Notes: a model not told the origin generated them from the letters alone. Positions 10,848 through 21,653 are shown, numbered from the stretch's first letter. The stretch: 64,000 nucleotides of DNA from Scolanthus callimorphus (GCA_033964015.1 CM066912.1:19021073-19085072); one strand, 5' to 3'. A program made the numbers and translations.

Positions 10848-11839
10848 TTTGTTGAGTATTCAAGAAGTTCAACATCCCTCATAAACACTGCAAACGCAAA
10901 GTTGAATTATTGCGAAAATATTAAACATATCGACAAAATATTAATGAGATATTGACTGAAACAGTTTACCTGCAAACTTTGGAGATTATAGCTACTGTAT
11001 GAATTGAGCAATTGCGTTTTTAATTCTTCATACTGATGACTGTAAAATCTGTGTGAATCGATGCGTAAAAAGCCTGTCAAAGTACAGGATAGATATGGGA
11101 AAGAAAAAAACTACAATCGCTAGCTTTAGAGAAAAGCGTAGGAAGCTGAAATTTAGTAGATTGATTGTTTGCGTACTAAATATTTTGTTCATGTATGCAA
11201 TATTTTCGCAGTGATTTCACTTCGCATTTGCAGAGTTTATGTGGGGTTTTGTAATTCTTGCCTACTCGTCAAAATTGCGGCGGTAACTGTAATAAGGTCT
11301 ATTGTGGTTGCTAACGGAGCTGATCGCATCGATAAGGCGGTCGCTTGCGAGAGCTTGAAATAACAGAGTTTGTGTGAAATTCAAACGGGGTTTCGGGAAA
11401 ATGGTTGTTATGGGAGCTGGCCGCTTACAAGAGCGGTCGCACAGAGAGCTTCGACTGTTCAAAGTTATGAAAAGTTATGAAACTTTTAAATTTCGAAAGT
11501 CAAAATTTATAGTATTTTTACTCTCTAAAAAGAACCGCAAGGTTCTCAAACGCTATGAAGGCTTGATACGGTCGAAAGTCTCCTTTTAGTTTTTAGAAAA
11601 TAGGCCACAAATTCAACAAAGTTTCTGTAGCGCCGCGTTGTGCCAGTCCTGACCTTGGGCGCTCTCCACCATGAGGTACTTACAGTGAAACATTAATTTG
11701 CTCTGATGCACTACTCAAAGGATTCCTCCAGAAAAGTAACGCTCGCACTATGATAAACGGCTACATCCTTTCTCTGTTGAAATAATTCGTCGCGAGTGTT
11801 CAGGGGAATTTCTGACTTTACACCGGTAGAAACCATTCG
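10848..11839. other. No gene recognised
   Basis: Small overlapping ORFs at 11169-11589 have no motif. The repeated AAAGTTATGAAA at 11461-11480 is a minor direct repeat. Confidence 0.4.
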
Positions 11840-12110
11840 CGAGCTTGCTCATAAGCCAGCAAAGAAATCCTGTGATCTTGACCCTCTTCCTTCATCACTA
11901 ATGAAGGACTGTTTTGACTTATTGCTACCATCACAACCAACATAGCAAACCTATCCCTCTTTCCGGCCTGATGCCTGATGATGTCAAGATTGCTTACCTA
12001 GTTACTGCCTTCTTTGAAAAAGCCTGATGCAGACATTAAACAACGCCAATTTTCGGCCCATCTCCCACTTGAAAATGGCGAATTCGTTCTGCATGATAAT
12101 AGTTTTATAT
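11840..12110 (+). pseudogene. LINE reverse-transcriptase relic (CR1/L2-like)
   Basis: Broken frames read IRELAHKPAKKSCDLDPLP, then ITTNIANLSLFP, then LKKPDADIKQRQF, matching in order the thumb-proximal N-terminal part of many LINE RTs (KSC.LDP.P, the IVN.SL segment and the L.KKP.LD segment). At least two frameshifts and a stop intervene. It is short, old and without ends. The family class is recognised by motif order; the clade is uncertain. Confidence 0.6.
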
Positions 12111-12639
12111 TAAATAAATATTAACATGTGGAACAAAAATACATTGTTAAGGAGACTAAGTTGTTTTCACGCTCAACCAGCGATGTTTGCCGAATGACCC
12201 TTGTTCTTGTGTCTTAGTGGTAGTTAGTGATATTGGTAACTTAACTAATTGTTCCTTAGCTTAGCTTTGTAAAATCCCGGAGCATGCTTGTAAATTTCAA
12301 TCGCAAATTGGGCCAACTTTCAACCGCACGGGTAGGGCCTGGGGCGGACTTGATACGATGTAAACATTATGAGTTTAGCGAAGGACAAAACATATATCAT
12401 AAATAAATACGGCTCATAAATGGCAAGGAAATCAATGATTATACTGAGCAATATGATTTAATAAGTATTTTAAAAGTTCTAAGTATTTTAAGAGATTTAA
12501 AAAGGGAAACTACGAGCTTAACACACGATCGCTTCCAACATGGCTAAAAATGAGTCGCCTCGATCTCTGAAAACTCTTCTAGATTAAAATACTCAGTTCC
12601 TGACTTCATGCTCTAATGTTCACTACTTACTAACCGATG

Positions 12640-13190
12640 GTGAGGACATTACGGGAAATGTCAAACCGAAGCTTTGGCACCAAAGCTGAGGTTTGATATT
12701 TCCCGTAATCACCGAACGGCAGAGGTTAGTACGTTGTTTATTATGTGGCACTTTTCTCAAACTTCTTACGAACCGGAAGTCGCCTCGTACATTTTCCCGC
12801 CGAACTAACTTAAAAACACGCGCCCGCGTCGACTCGCTCGACAAGAAACCCGTGTTTGAAAACCATGCCACATTTGCTCAAAAGTGATCAATCTCTTATG
12901 GATTGTCAATATACTTCGGAATCGATTCTTTTACAGATATTTTCGCGAACATGCTTCACTTGAACAATTTTAAACTTAAACTTGAGCTTGTAACACCTTT
13001 AGTTTCGCAAATGCTGAAAGCTGCAAAACGTGTTCTTCGAAAACGCATTTTCATATCTACACTAAACAGGGAGCTACAGGGAGCCAGAACTGGATTCAAC
13101 AGCATTGATAATAACAGAAAATTGCAATGGTCATTTAGCCGACTGTATATTAATGGGTTTTGTGCAAAGCGCATTTATTAATCTTCATTT
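12640..13190 (+). repeat. Dispersed repeat, copy 1 (partner at 38490-39020, inverted)
   Basis: Segments including CGAACCGGAAGTCGCC, TTTTCCCGCCGAA, the ACGCG-rich stretch with GACTCGCTCGA, CAAATTTGCTCAAAA-like bases and GGGAGCCAGAACTGGATT recur, diverged and reverse-complemented, at 38490-39020. The two small ORFs here are within the repeat and are not supported as genes. Confidence 0.7.
12648..12709. repeat. Near-perfect hairpin, 30-bp arms
   Basis: ATTACGGGAAATGTCAAACC at the left is mirrored by GGTTTGATATTTCCCGTAAT at the right with a 2-base centre and about three mismatches in all. It looks like the end of a foldback element or a short foldback MITE. Confidence 0.8.
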
Positions 13191-13872
13191 CAAATTTGTA
13201 TTCTGATCGTCTTAACGGCACAGAAACACGCACTTGCACAATATCTATACGTCCTTATACAAAATAATTTGATCGGAAAAATAACCAAGATAACCTTTGT
13301 GTCGTATATATTTTCAGAACTTATAGGTTTATTGATCAAAATACCTCTCTTTCTCCTTGGACGCGATCTCTTAAAGCTGGAGTTCGCAAATCCATTCCAA
13401 CAAGTGTGTGTTTAATGCTAGAGTACGTCCACGTCGCCCTCTCTTTGCTACAGCCTCGAGACATTGCTGAAGGCTTAGACCCGAAATATGTACATTTTTG
13501 TACAAAAGTTCGCTTATTTAAACCTCTTGTGCAGCCGCATGGCCATAATTTACAAATTATTCCACGAAAGTAGTAGGGTAAGATACCAATACAATATTTA
13601 CCTTCGAAAAAGTTAGAGAACATGGCTGTAAAAGAAGGGTTACAAGAACGTGGGTGCGGCGTTTCACAAGCGTTAAGCTACATCTGAATAGAGTTCGTAG
13701 GATACCGGAGAAATGTGTATGGCCCAGTAAGATCTTTTTATATGAAAACATTACTTGAGCGCGAGAGGTGTGACGCCATAGCATTCTACTGCTTAATGGG
13801 ACGAATTAGGTTCTAATTGGGGCGTCGTCACTGTTACGTGGATTACAGAAGTAAGAATTTTTGTAACCAGAT
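13191..13872. other. No gene recognised upstream of the transposase
   Basis: Minus-strand ORFs at 13336-13784 overlap each other and carry no motif. I looked here for the left terminus of the Tc1/Rep element and found no sequence mirrored beyond 17139. Confidence 0.4.
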
Positions 13873-14960
13873 ATGGTGTTTCGCCGCGAAATCCAAGGCG
13901 GAATTAAGGCGTATATCCTTTACAGGATAAGAGATGCATGCCATAAGCCTATAGATGTTGCAAGAGATACCGGAGTCTCGTTACGAAGCGTTTATAGAAT
14001 AAGAAAAGAGGGAGTTCGGGCTTTAAGAAAAAAGAATCGGAAGCCGAGCTCTGGGCGTCCAAGAAAGATAACTGCGAAAACAGAGAGGGTACTTATACGA
14101 CAGTTTAATCTTTTGCGTCACGAGAATCCCAACATATGTTCTGGAAGCCTATTCGAGGCATGTGGTCTTGATTTACGCGAAGTAAGTAACAGAACTGTAC
14201 GCAGAAGACTACACGATCACGGTTACGAGTATCTGCAAAGTAGGAAAAAGGGGGTATTATTGCAAGGGGATATAGAAAAACGCTTGCAGTTTGCCAAGGA
14301 TGTGAAAAAAACACACAAAACGACTTCTGGACTTCAGAGATAAACTTTTATTTGGACGGTGTCGGGTTCTATTACAAGAGAAATCCAGCTGGACAAGCTA
14401 GAGCACCACAGGGGCGGATATGGAGAAAAAATCTGAGGGTTTAGCGCTGGGATGTACGGCTAAGGGAAAGAAGGAGGGGTCGGGAGGGAAAACGTGTAAG
14501 TTTTTTGTTAGCATCAGTTTCGGAAAAGGGGTATAGCATGCGACCCTTACGAAAAACTTAACGGGGATTTCTTCAGAAGTTATGTTATGAAACATTTTCG
14601 CGGACTGTTCAAAAAAGCACAGAAGGCCCCCTCCAAACTTTGGCTACAGGATGGCGATCCGAGTCAAAATTCGGCTGCTGCTAAACGGGCATTGAGAAAA
14701 GTTAAAGCAGAACTGTTCCCAATACCGCCAAGAAGCCCCGATCTCAATCCTATAGAGAACGTTTTTCATCTGGTTAGGAAAGAACTTAACAAACAGGCAC
14801 TGACTCGCAAAATTAAGAGGGAGAGTTACAAGGAGTTTCAAATCGCGTAAGGGAAACAATTCTAGCATTTCCAGTAAACATCATCGATAATATTATTGGA
14901 TCGATGGATAAGCGGATAGACTTGATTATAAAAAGCAAAGGCAACCGAATAAAATACTAA
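13873..14960 (+). pseudogene. Tc1/mariner-type DD34E transposase, copy 1 (frameshifted)
   Basis: The start ATG (13873) opens a helix-turn-helix region (PIDVARDTGVSLRSVYRI) and a second one around SNRTVRRRLHDHGYEYL. The first catalytic D lies in INFYLDGVGF, the second in LWLQDGDPSQN and the E in SPDLNPIEN. Counting between the latter two gives 34 residues, hence DD34E. Lesions: a frameshift in an A-run near 14307 and stops and shifts at about 14535-14590. A last shift near 14845 is needed to reach a C-terminus in NRIKY at 14960, matching the TKY end of copy 2. Family usual length (about 340-370 aa) fits the whole span. It is inactive as read. Confidence 0.88.
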
Positions 14961-15446
14961 GCAAATAACAATTCCTTTTGTTGCATGCCAAATCGTCAGA
15001 TGTTTCCCGCCAAAATAATTCCGCTACTTCCGGTCTTTTCTCTGTCTACTTCCGGTTTGTAAACCGTTGACATACGAAACGATTTTTAACATCTTGTAAT
15101 TATGTTTTTTTGGAGTTTGTTAACTTGGAGAACAATACACTGCTATGATGTCTACGATGCACTTGACTAATTACGGTTATTCTAAGCTTAACAACGATTT
15201 CCAACGGTTACGCCTGATTTTGCAGGAAATTAATTTATGAGCATCAAATTTTATTTTAGTAATTTTGACACCGTAAACCGTTGAAAATGCTGGAAAACGT
15301 CTCAACAACTCGAATATTTTTCCACTAGTAGTGTAAGCTCACAAATGTAAACCGTCTATGTGAAAAATCTAAGTCAGGTTGCTATGTTCTCACGAGAAAT
15401 AAGGGAAACTTACTCTTTGAATATTTTCGGAGTCTTTTGGTGTTAA
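14961..15446. repeat. Convergent intergenic region with iteron-like repeats (copy 1)
   Basis: GTAAACCGTTGA occurs at 15059-15070 and 15273-15284, a variant GTAAACCGTCTA at 15347-15358, and the inverted form CCAACGGTTACG at 15201-15212. Rep initiators of the HUH type normally bind short iterated sites near a nicking origin, so this could be an origin region; that role is inference. Two CTACTTCCGGT motifs lie at about 15023 and 15047. Confidence 0.4.
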
Positions 15447-17139
15447 TTAGGAACAGACTAGACTTGCGAAGCACCTACAACATGGGTTTACACGGCGCTG
15501 CCTCGCCTCCGAAATCTGCGCTCTAAAGTTGAACGTTCTCCACCTGACAGCCATCATTTCACTCTCTCGATCATCCACAACTCCGTTCTTAATAAATGTA
15601 AGTGGACGCTTGGTTGTTGCAAATATCGGAGTGTCGTCACTGAGCTGGATATCGTGACTAAAGTGTGTTTTCGGTGCTGGCAAATGAACTACATCTCCTT
15701 CCAATAAAAGCAGTAAATCGTGCCAGGGAATCATCTGGGCACTCCAGCGGAAATCATTTAGGAAAATGCACTCCTTATCCTGAACCCCTACCCAGGCAAA
15801 GCTGCCCGAGGCAGGGTTAGTAAAAGTGTTAAAAATCAGAGTAAGCGGTTTTAGGATAAAAGTCTTTGCACAGTTCGCTGGTCCAGTAATCATGATGTTC
15901 CTGTATTACCGCGGCCTTTCAAAGCAAATTCTTTATAGCTTCAGCAAAGCCATTCAATTCAATATCATTACTTTCAAGTACTTCCTTGGCGCAGTTAAAC
16001 CAGTCCCTTTCGCTATCACACGTGCAGTCCAATTGTTTTGCGTCTTGTAGTATTTCCATGCGCGTTTTTCTCGCTCGCTCCAGTTTTTCGCCCGCCCCTT
16101 TAATCTCCCAGGTTGTATCAATAATTTCTTCAACCGTCTTCCGTGACCTGTTAAGTATAAACTCCATGAGGTCTTCTTTTCCCTCAGACTTTTGTTTGTA
16201 AGCAAGTGCCTCCAATCCCGTCAAAGCTTTTATATTTTTACTCAACAGCACTTCTGATACTTGTAAGACAGAAAGTCGTTTTCTCTTGGTTTTCTTACTA
16301 GACCCACTTTCTCCTTCCTTTTTATCAGAATTTTTAGCACGACCCCTTTTATTTCTGTTTTCTCTCACCTTTTTACTGGCCCTAGTAGTTCTCGGCTCAT
16401 GAAAGTTCGTAAGATCAGGGTGTCCTTTGCTTTGTTCGTAGTCTAGATCAGTTTTAGTGACATAGCGCCAGGCACTATAGTAGTTACAGTAATCCCGACT
16501 TGAATAATTTACCACTATTCCATATTTCTCCTTCAGATAATCTTTTGAACATTTCCAACGCCTGACTCCTTTCAGCTTTATGGAAACATGAAAATGAATC
16601 CCTCCTTGCTTGTGTTCTTCTTCAGAGCAACACCATTGAATGACTTTGCCCCCGCCATGCTCGAACGACTCAGGGCCATTCCATTTTTTAGCCGCACCCC
16701 CCCTACAGAAGAAGTTTTCCTAGGGGGTATAGCAAAATGGCCATTTCCGAGGGGTCAAACCGAAAGAAAGGCTCTTCCGTGGGTTTTTCCGAGGGGGTAC
16801 AATAACGAAAAGCCTCTTCCGTGGGTATTTCAGAGGGGGTGCAATAAAAAATAGCCTCTTCCGTGGTCTTTTTCCGAGGGGGTGCAATCCAAAACAGGCC
16901 CTTTTCAGAGGGGGTTACTAAAGAAAATGAGCTCTTCCGTAGGGGGGGTTCGGCTTAAAAATGGAATGGCCCTAAACCAGCATGTTTGCAAAATCGCGTC
17001 GGTTTTTTACTTTATCTTTATCTACTTGGCTATATGTAACCAAATAAACAGATCTTATCTCGTCTGGAAGCAATCCAGGATTCTCACTACTAGCAGAAGA
17101 CTTTTCCGAATCAGAATCGTACTCGTGCAACAACTCCAT
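15447..17139 (-). pseudogene. Rep-like HUH endonuclease + SF3 helicase, copy 1 (interrupted by a MITE)
   Basis: From the ATG at 17139 an acidic leader (HEYDSDSEKSSASSENPG) precedes VYLVTYSQ, a plausible HUH motif I. After a 302-base MITE (16672-16973) comes GGIHFHVSIKLKG with the HxH of motif II, then YYSAWRYVTK with the YxxK nicking tyrosine of motif III. A Lys/Arg-rich linker follows, then the SF3 helicase: Walker A GPANCAKT, Walker B ECIFLNDFRW, motif C-like PIFATTKRPL, and a C-terminal CCRC. A frameshift near 15905 separates linker and helicase. The architecture is that of replication initiators of parvo-, CRESS- and related replicons; closest relatives seem to be uncharacterised cnidarian proteins. 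The second glycine of the P-loop is alanine. Confidence 0.85.
16672..16973. mobile_element. MITE inserted in the HUH domain of Rep copy 1
   Basis: Ends are AGGGCCATTCCATTTTTTA and its near-complement at 16955-16973, extending into C/G-rich stretches (GCACCCCCCCTA and TAGGGGGGGTT). The core is a degenerate tandem repeat of about 55 bases holding TTCCGTGGG and GAGGGGGT. It separates motif I from motif II of the Rep gene, so it arrived after the gene. No convincing target duplication is visible. Confidence 0.8.
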
Positions 17140-17425
17140 GTTTACAAAACTGGATTGCAGCGATAAACAAGGCGCGTCCAGTCAAGGGCAGTGTCCATAG
17201 GCACAGGCTTCCCAAACATGTGAATTTCGAAACAAAGCATGTCCCACGTTTTTAAGTTATGAAAGTCATCTTTTTCGAAATAAATAAGGCCTTCAATGCA
17301 TTAAAAAACCTGCTTGAAAATAGGAAAACAAGTCTACTGTATTCAATATACAACAAAACAACAAGACACAACGGGTCTCCTTAAATCATTTCGCTAAGAG
17401 AAAGGGGTGCACCTTTTGCCCCCAG
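17140..17425. other. Upstream flank of Rep copy 1
   Basis: The presumed promoter side of the Rep gene; no TIR, TATA box or gene recognised. Confidence 0.3.
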
Positions 17426-17691
17426 ACAATCTTGGACAAAATTGTTGGCAAAATTTTGAGTTTTGTGCAGAAATCAGTGGGTATGCTGAAATACATACGG
17501 ATAATGCCAATTCTCGCTCCCCCCTCCCCCCAAATCAATGTTGAGGAACTTCTAGATCATCTGTCTACGGACCCAAGCAACATTGACTATAGGGGGGGTG
17601 GGGGAGGGGTACAAATCACGCATGGACAGGAGTGAAACGTCATTTCGGTCATTTTTTGGGGAAATTGCCAAGACATTTTGTCCAAGATTGT
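17426..17691. mobile_element. Foldback MITE
   Basis: ACAATCTTGGACAAAATTG at the left is mirrored by TTTTGTCCAAGATTGT at the right. An inner pair (CTCCCCCCTCCCCCC with AATGTTG, against CAACATTG with GGGGGGTGGGGGAGGGG) extends the foldback. Confidence 0.75.
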
Positions 17692-17766
17692 AGAGAGACG
17701 TGCTCCTAAACCTTTGCCAAAGCAAATGCAGCTGATTTACGTCACGTACAAAGCAAATATAAAACT

Positions 17767-17780
17767 GGGTTAATTATGAG
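17767..17780 (+). repeat. Left 14-bp direct repeat flanking the tRNA array
   Basis: GGGTTAATTATGAG, identical to 19757-19770. The pair brackets the array exactly and looks like a target-site duplication. Confidence 0.8.
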
Positions 17781-17887
17781 TGGAGATAAGGAATTAACCT
17801 TGCGTGAAAGCTAACGTGCTAATGAAATGGTACCATGTGTGCTTCTGAGCGTTAGCCCTAGTAAGCGGAGAAAGAGAAAAAATCTCT

Positions 17888-17962
17888 GACCCCGAGAGGG
17901 ATTCGAACCCACGACCTTCAGAATTGTACATCCGATGCTCTAACCAGCTGAGCTATCCAGGT
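17888..17962 (-). tRNA. tRNA-like gene, array copy 1, isotype unresolved
   Basis: On the minus strand the gene has A box TAGCTCAGCTGGTTAGAGC and B box GGGTTCGAATCCC. The acceptor stem ACCTGGA/TCGGGGT has one G-G mismatch, the T stem one T-T mismatch. The anticodon stem TCGGA/TCTGA pairs fully but encloses eight bases, TGTACAAT, instead of seven, and no T sits correctly before a triplet, so GTA, TGT, TAC and ACA all remain possible. No CCA and no clear T-run terminator directly downstream. It may be a derived tRNA or a tRNA-like promoter unit. Confidence 0.7.
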
Positions 17963-18179
17963 CAGACTGGGAGCAGGTCGGGGTAAATTAGATGTTATGT
18001 TCGCGGTAATGAAGTGAATATATGTAGATGTTCAGGCAAGCCTGTGGCCGCGTAGCACGAAGTTCAACAGAGTGGAGATAAGGAATTAACCTTGCGTGAA
18101 AGCTAACGTGCTAATGAAATGGTCCCATGTGTGCTTCTGAGCGTTAGCCCTAGTAAGCGGAGAAAGAGAAAAAATCTCT

Positions 18180-18254
18180 GACCCCGAGAGGGATTCGAAC
18201 CCACGACCTTCAGAATTGTACATCCGATGCTCTAACCAGCTGAGCTATCCAGGT
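18180..18254 (-). tRNA. tRNA-like gene, array copy 2
   Basis: Same body as copy 1; the upstream flank differs in CGGAGTAAATTACATG. Confidence 0.7.
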
Positions 18255-18471
18255 CAGACTGGGAGCAGGTCGGAGTAAATTACATGTTATGTTCGCGGTA
18301 ATGAAGTGAATATATGTAGATGTTCAGGCAAGCCTGTGGCCGCGTAGCACGAAGTTCAACAGAGTGGAGATAAGGAATTAACCTTGCGTGAAAGCTAACG
18401 TGCTAATGAAATGGTCCCATGTGTGCTTCTGAGCGTTAGCCCTAGTAAGCGGAGAAAGAGAAAAAATCTCT

Positions 18472-18546
18472 GACCCCGAGAGGGATTCGAACCCACGACC
18501 TTCAGAATTGTACATCCGATGCTCTAACCAGCTGAGCTATCCAGGT
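18472..18546 (-). tRNA. tRNA-like gene, array copy 3
   Basis: Identical body to copy 1. Confidence 0.7.
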
Positions 18547-18763
18547 CAGACTGGGAGCAGGTCGGGGTAAATTAGATGTTATGTTCGCGGTAATGAAGTG
18601 AATATATGTAGATGTTCAGGCAAGCCTGTGGCCGCGTAGCACGAAGTTCAGCAGAGTGGAGATAAGGAATTAACCTTGCGTAAAAGCTAACGTGCTAATG
18701 AAATGGTCCCATGTGTGCTTCTGAGCGTTAGCCCTAGTAAGCGGAGAAAGAGAAAAAATCTCT

Positions 18764-18838
18764 GACCCCGAGAGGGATTCGAACCCACGACCTTCAGAAT
18801 TGTACATCCGATGCTCTAACCAGCTGAGCTATCCAGGT
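18764..18838 (-). tRNA. tRNA-like gene, array copy 4
   Basis: Identical body to copy 1. Confidence 0.7.
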
Positions 18839-19055
18839 CAGACTGGGAGCAGGTCGGGGTAAATTAGATGTTATGTTCGCGGTAATGAAGTGAATATATG
18901 TAGATGTTCAGGCAAGCCTGTGGCCGCGTAGCACGAAGTTCAACAGAGTGGAGATAAGGAATTAACCTTGCGTGAAAGCTAACGTGCTAATGAAATGGTC
19001 CCATGTGTGCTTCTGAGCGTTAGCCCTAGTAAGCGGAGAAAGAGAAAAAATCTCT

Positions 19056-19130
19056 GACCCCGAGAGGGATTCGAACCCACGACCTTCAGAATTGTACATC
19101 CGATGCTCTAATCAGCTGAGCTATCCAGGT
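19056..19130 (-). tRNA. tRNA-like gene, array copy 5
   Basis: One D-loop change (AATCAGC for AACCAGC on the plus strand), so GCTGATTAGAGC in the gene sense. Confidence 0.65.
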
Positions 19131-19347
19131 CAGTCTGGGAGCAGGTCGGGGTAAATTAGATGTTATGTTCGCGGTAATGAAGTGAATATATGTAGATGTT
19201 CAGGCAAGCCTGTGGCCGCGTAGCACGAAGTTCAACAGAGTGGAGATAAGGAATTAACCTTGCGTGAAAGCTAACGTGCTAATGAAATGGTCCAATGTGT
19301 GCTTCTGAGCGTTAGCCCTAGTAAGCGGAGAAAGAGAAAAAATCTCT

Positions 19348-19422
19348 GACCCCGAGAGGGATTCGAACCCACGACCTTCAAAATTGTACATCCGATGCTC
19401 TAACCAGCTGAGCTATCCAGGT
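19348..19422 (-). tRNA. tRNA-like gene, array copy 6
   Basis: One change in the 3' strand of the anticodon stem (CAAAATTG for CAGAATTG on the plus strand), which turns one pair of that stem. Confidence 0.65.
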
Positions 19423-19639
19423 CAGACTGGGAGCAGGTCGGGGTAAATTAGATGTTATGTTCGCGGTAATGAAGTGAATATATGTAGATGTTCAGGCAAG
19501 CCTGTGGCCGCGTAGCACGAAGTTCAACAGAGTGGAGATAAGGAATTAACCTTGCGTGAAAGCTAACGTGCTAATGAAATGGTCCCATGTGTGCTTCTGA
19601 GCGTTAGCCCTAGTAAGCGGAGAAAGAGAAAAAATCTCT

Positions 19640-19714
19640 GACCCCGAGAGGGATTCGAACCCACGACCTTCAGAATTGTACATCCGATGCTCTAACCAGC
19701 TGAGCTATCCAGGT
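19640..19714 (-). tRNA. tRNA-like gene, array copy 7 (last, partial unit)
   Basis: The body is complete and as in copy 1, but the repeat unit breaks off 42 bases beyond it at the right 14-bp direct repeat. Confidence 0.7.
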
Positions 19715-19756
19715 CAGACTGGGAGCAGGTCGGGGTAAATTAGATGTTATGTTCGT

Positions 19757-19770
19757 GGGTTAATTATGAG
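19757..19770 (+). repeat. Right 14-bp direct repeat flanking the tRNA array
   Basis: Second copy of GGGTTAATTATGAG (see 17767-17780). Confidence 0.8.
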
Positions 19771-20879
19771 TTTTCCAGGAATGATTGACAAGGTTGTCAA
19801 CAGTAATAAATAGAACAGACAAACATAAAAAAAATAAGTAAAGAGTAAACTGAGAGAAAATTCAACAAGAATAACTTTTGTTTTGATTATTTGAACACTA
19901 CTGATTATTTGCTATTTGACTCAGTGTACCTAAGAGAAAGTCCTGGGCTGCGCTGTGAAATTGACCCCAGCAACGATTTTTGTTGTCATGGTAATGTTCG
20001 ACGTTCCAATATGGCGACCGCACAGCAAAACTAAAGCGAACTCATCATTCTTTCTATTTTGGCGTGTATTTCCTTTGCTGTGAAACTCAAAGTGAAAAAT
20101 AAGCCTGTTATGCATTATGAAAAGGATGTTGAAGTATTTGAAAGCTGCATTAAAAACACAGGAGAACGAGAAAACACGAAGTTAAGTCATTTTATGCTTA
20201 AAGCTTAATAATCTTACCCAAGTTTTCGAATGTAAAACACTTTATGCTTTTCGTGTAATTTTCCCTGCTAGCAGAGGTTTTTCCTTGATATGTTGCTAGA
20301 CTTCTTCGGTTCGGATGTCACGTCAACTACACAATTATTGCTTTACACGCGACTAAAACTTCGTTCAATTGTTATAGTTTGACAGAAAGAAGCTCTGCTC
20401 GCAGGGTATTAAGTTAACTTAAACTTATGTTTATTTCTTCAATTCACGCTTAAAATGTGCCATTTTATCGTGGCTCACGCCGTTTGTCCGTTTGCTCTGT
20501 CTCTTGAAAGGAAAGTTTTAAAACTAGCAAGTTCCCAAAGCAGGAGTTAATTTGTTTACACCTGAAGAAAAAGTATTTGTTTGGTGAAAGAGGTGTCCCT
20601 TGAATAAAATAAGATAGATAGAGATAGATAGCTATGCAGCAGCCTTGGTTTACAAAGCTAGGGTCTCCCCTCCTTATAAATAGGCTTGTTTTACCCACCA
20701 ATCAAATGTTTGAGCTCAACATGGGAGAAAAAAAACAAAATAACTTTTAATTTGCCTCCTTTTCTTATGGTAGTTTCAATGAGTTTATAGGTTTTTCTAA
20801 TTGTGATACCCTAAAAAGACCTGTCCTCTGAAAGAGAGATACATTAAAACACTTTCCTGAGTTAAATTTATTTTGTGTC
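19771..20879. other. No gene recognised
   Basis: Short ORFs on the minus strand (19930-20115, 20465-20701) have no motif or splice context. Confidence 0.4.
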
Positions 20880-21284
20880 GATGATCAGAGCCCTCTAAAC
20901 TTCATGAGGCACCAGCTCTGTACTGTATAGCTAGGATATTCTGCACCTGTCAAAGGACGGGGCATCCTGACAGCTTGTTGTAAAAAGACGGAGCATCTGT
21001 TGTTAAAAGACAGAAAATGCATTTTTGTATCCACAGAACCAAATTTAAAATGAAATTTAAACCAGCCTTAACCGTTAGTCACTGAAGAATTGAGATCTGT
21101 CGCACTCTTCCCATTTTCTTCTGGCTACTGGCCTGATAACATCTATAATATTATTTTCCCTCTAAGAAAAAAGAAAAGACAGCATTCTTCATATATCCAA
21201 TCACCCTAAAAACGCTATTTACAAATCTTCTTACTGAGGAGACTTCCATGGGTTGAACAAGGCCAAAGCTAGAATGTTTTGTGT

Positions 21285-21315
<31 letters not shown>

Positions 21316-21430
21316 GGGGGGAGGGGGGGCGGCCTTAGTCATCCCTTTGTTTTTGCCCTGGGGGAGAATGTAATCAAATATTTAGATGCAAGCTTTGCAT
21401 TTGTTTTCATTTCAAGATAAACAGTTTCAT
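20880..21430 (+). repeat. Dispersed repeat, copy A (partner 23080-23420, same orientation)
   Basis: Both copies share TGTACTGTATAG, GGATATTCTG, CCTGTCAAAGGA, CATCCTGACAG, TTGTAAAAAGACGGAGCATC and GAAAATGCATTTTTGTATCC in the same order, and later a CAAGCTTTGCATTT segment. Copy A has an extra microsatellite region. The two copies bracket the TTAA element at 21654-22976. Confidence 0.8.
21279..21329. repeat. (GT)n-(G)n microsatellite
   Basis: A TG-repeat runs directly into a G-run of more than 20 bases, interrupted once by A. Confidence 0.95.
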
Positions 21431-21653
21431 TTCAAGAAACAGAGTATTTAGCTGCTAGATTTCCATTTGAGAAGTCATGAAAATTCAAAAATCCTTACAG
21501 CACTCCATTATCCTCCATTATTGTTTGCCTCAAACCCAAATTTGTGAAACAAAACATTGTTTGAGTTTTGATAAGAAAGAAACATACTCAATCTTTTAGC
21601 AGAGCCTTCAAATTTTAGTTTCACTGATTATCTCTACAAAATGTTACCCTTAA

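Larger units (their letters stand above)
13873..17139. mobile_element. Candidate composite Tc1/mariner + Rep element, copy 1
   Basis: A DD34E transposase gene (plus, 13873-14960) and a Rep-like HUH/SF3 gene (minus, 15447-17139) face each other tail to tail with a 486-base gap carrying iterated motifs. A second, clearly diverged pair at 34506-37404 repeats this order, orientation and gap. The outer limits given are the two start codons; true termini, TIRs and TA duplications were not found. That the two genes form one mobile unit is inference from the shared layout. Confidence 0.6.
17781..19756 (-). repeat. Tandem array of a 292-bp unit, each with a tRNA-like gene
   Basis: The same landmark (TCTCTGACCCCGAGAGGG) recurs at 17883, 18175, 18467, 18759, 19051, 19343 and 19635, an exact 292-base period. 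Units are almost identical, with single-base differences. The array holds six full units and a partial seventh, starts at TGGAGATAAGG and stops inside the unit at GTTATGTTCG. Near identity implies recent amplification or gene conversion. Confidence 0.95.

Noticed and set aside
12623..13181. Overlapping ORFs of 64-92 aa as host genes
   Set aside because: They lie within the dispersed repeat shared with 38490-39020 and are not conserved as reading frames there.
17781..19756. CRISPR-like regular repeats
   Set aside because: The 292-bp unit repeats whole, without variable spacers, and carries a tRNA body; the organism is eukaryotic.
21279..21329. G-run as a functional quadruplex
   Set aside because: A plain (GT)n-(G)n microsatellite; several similar runs lie in MITEs, so no function is implied.
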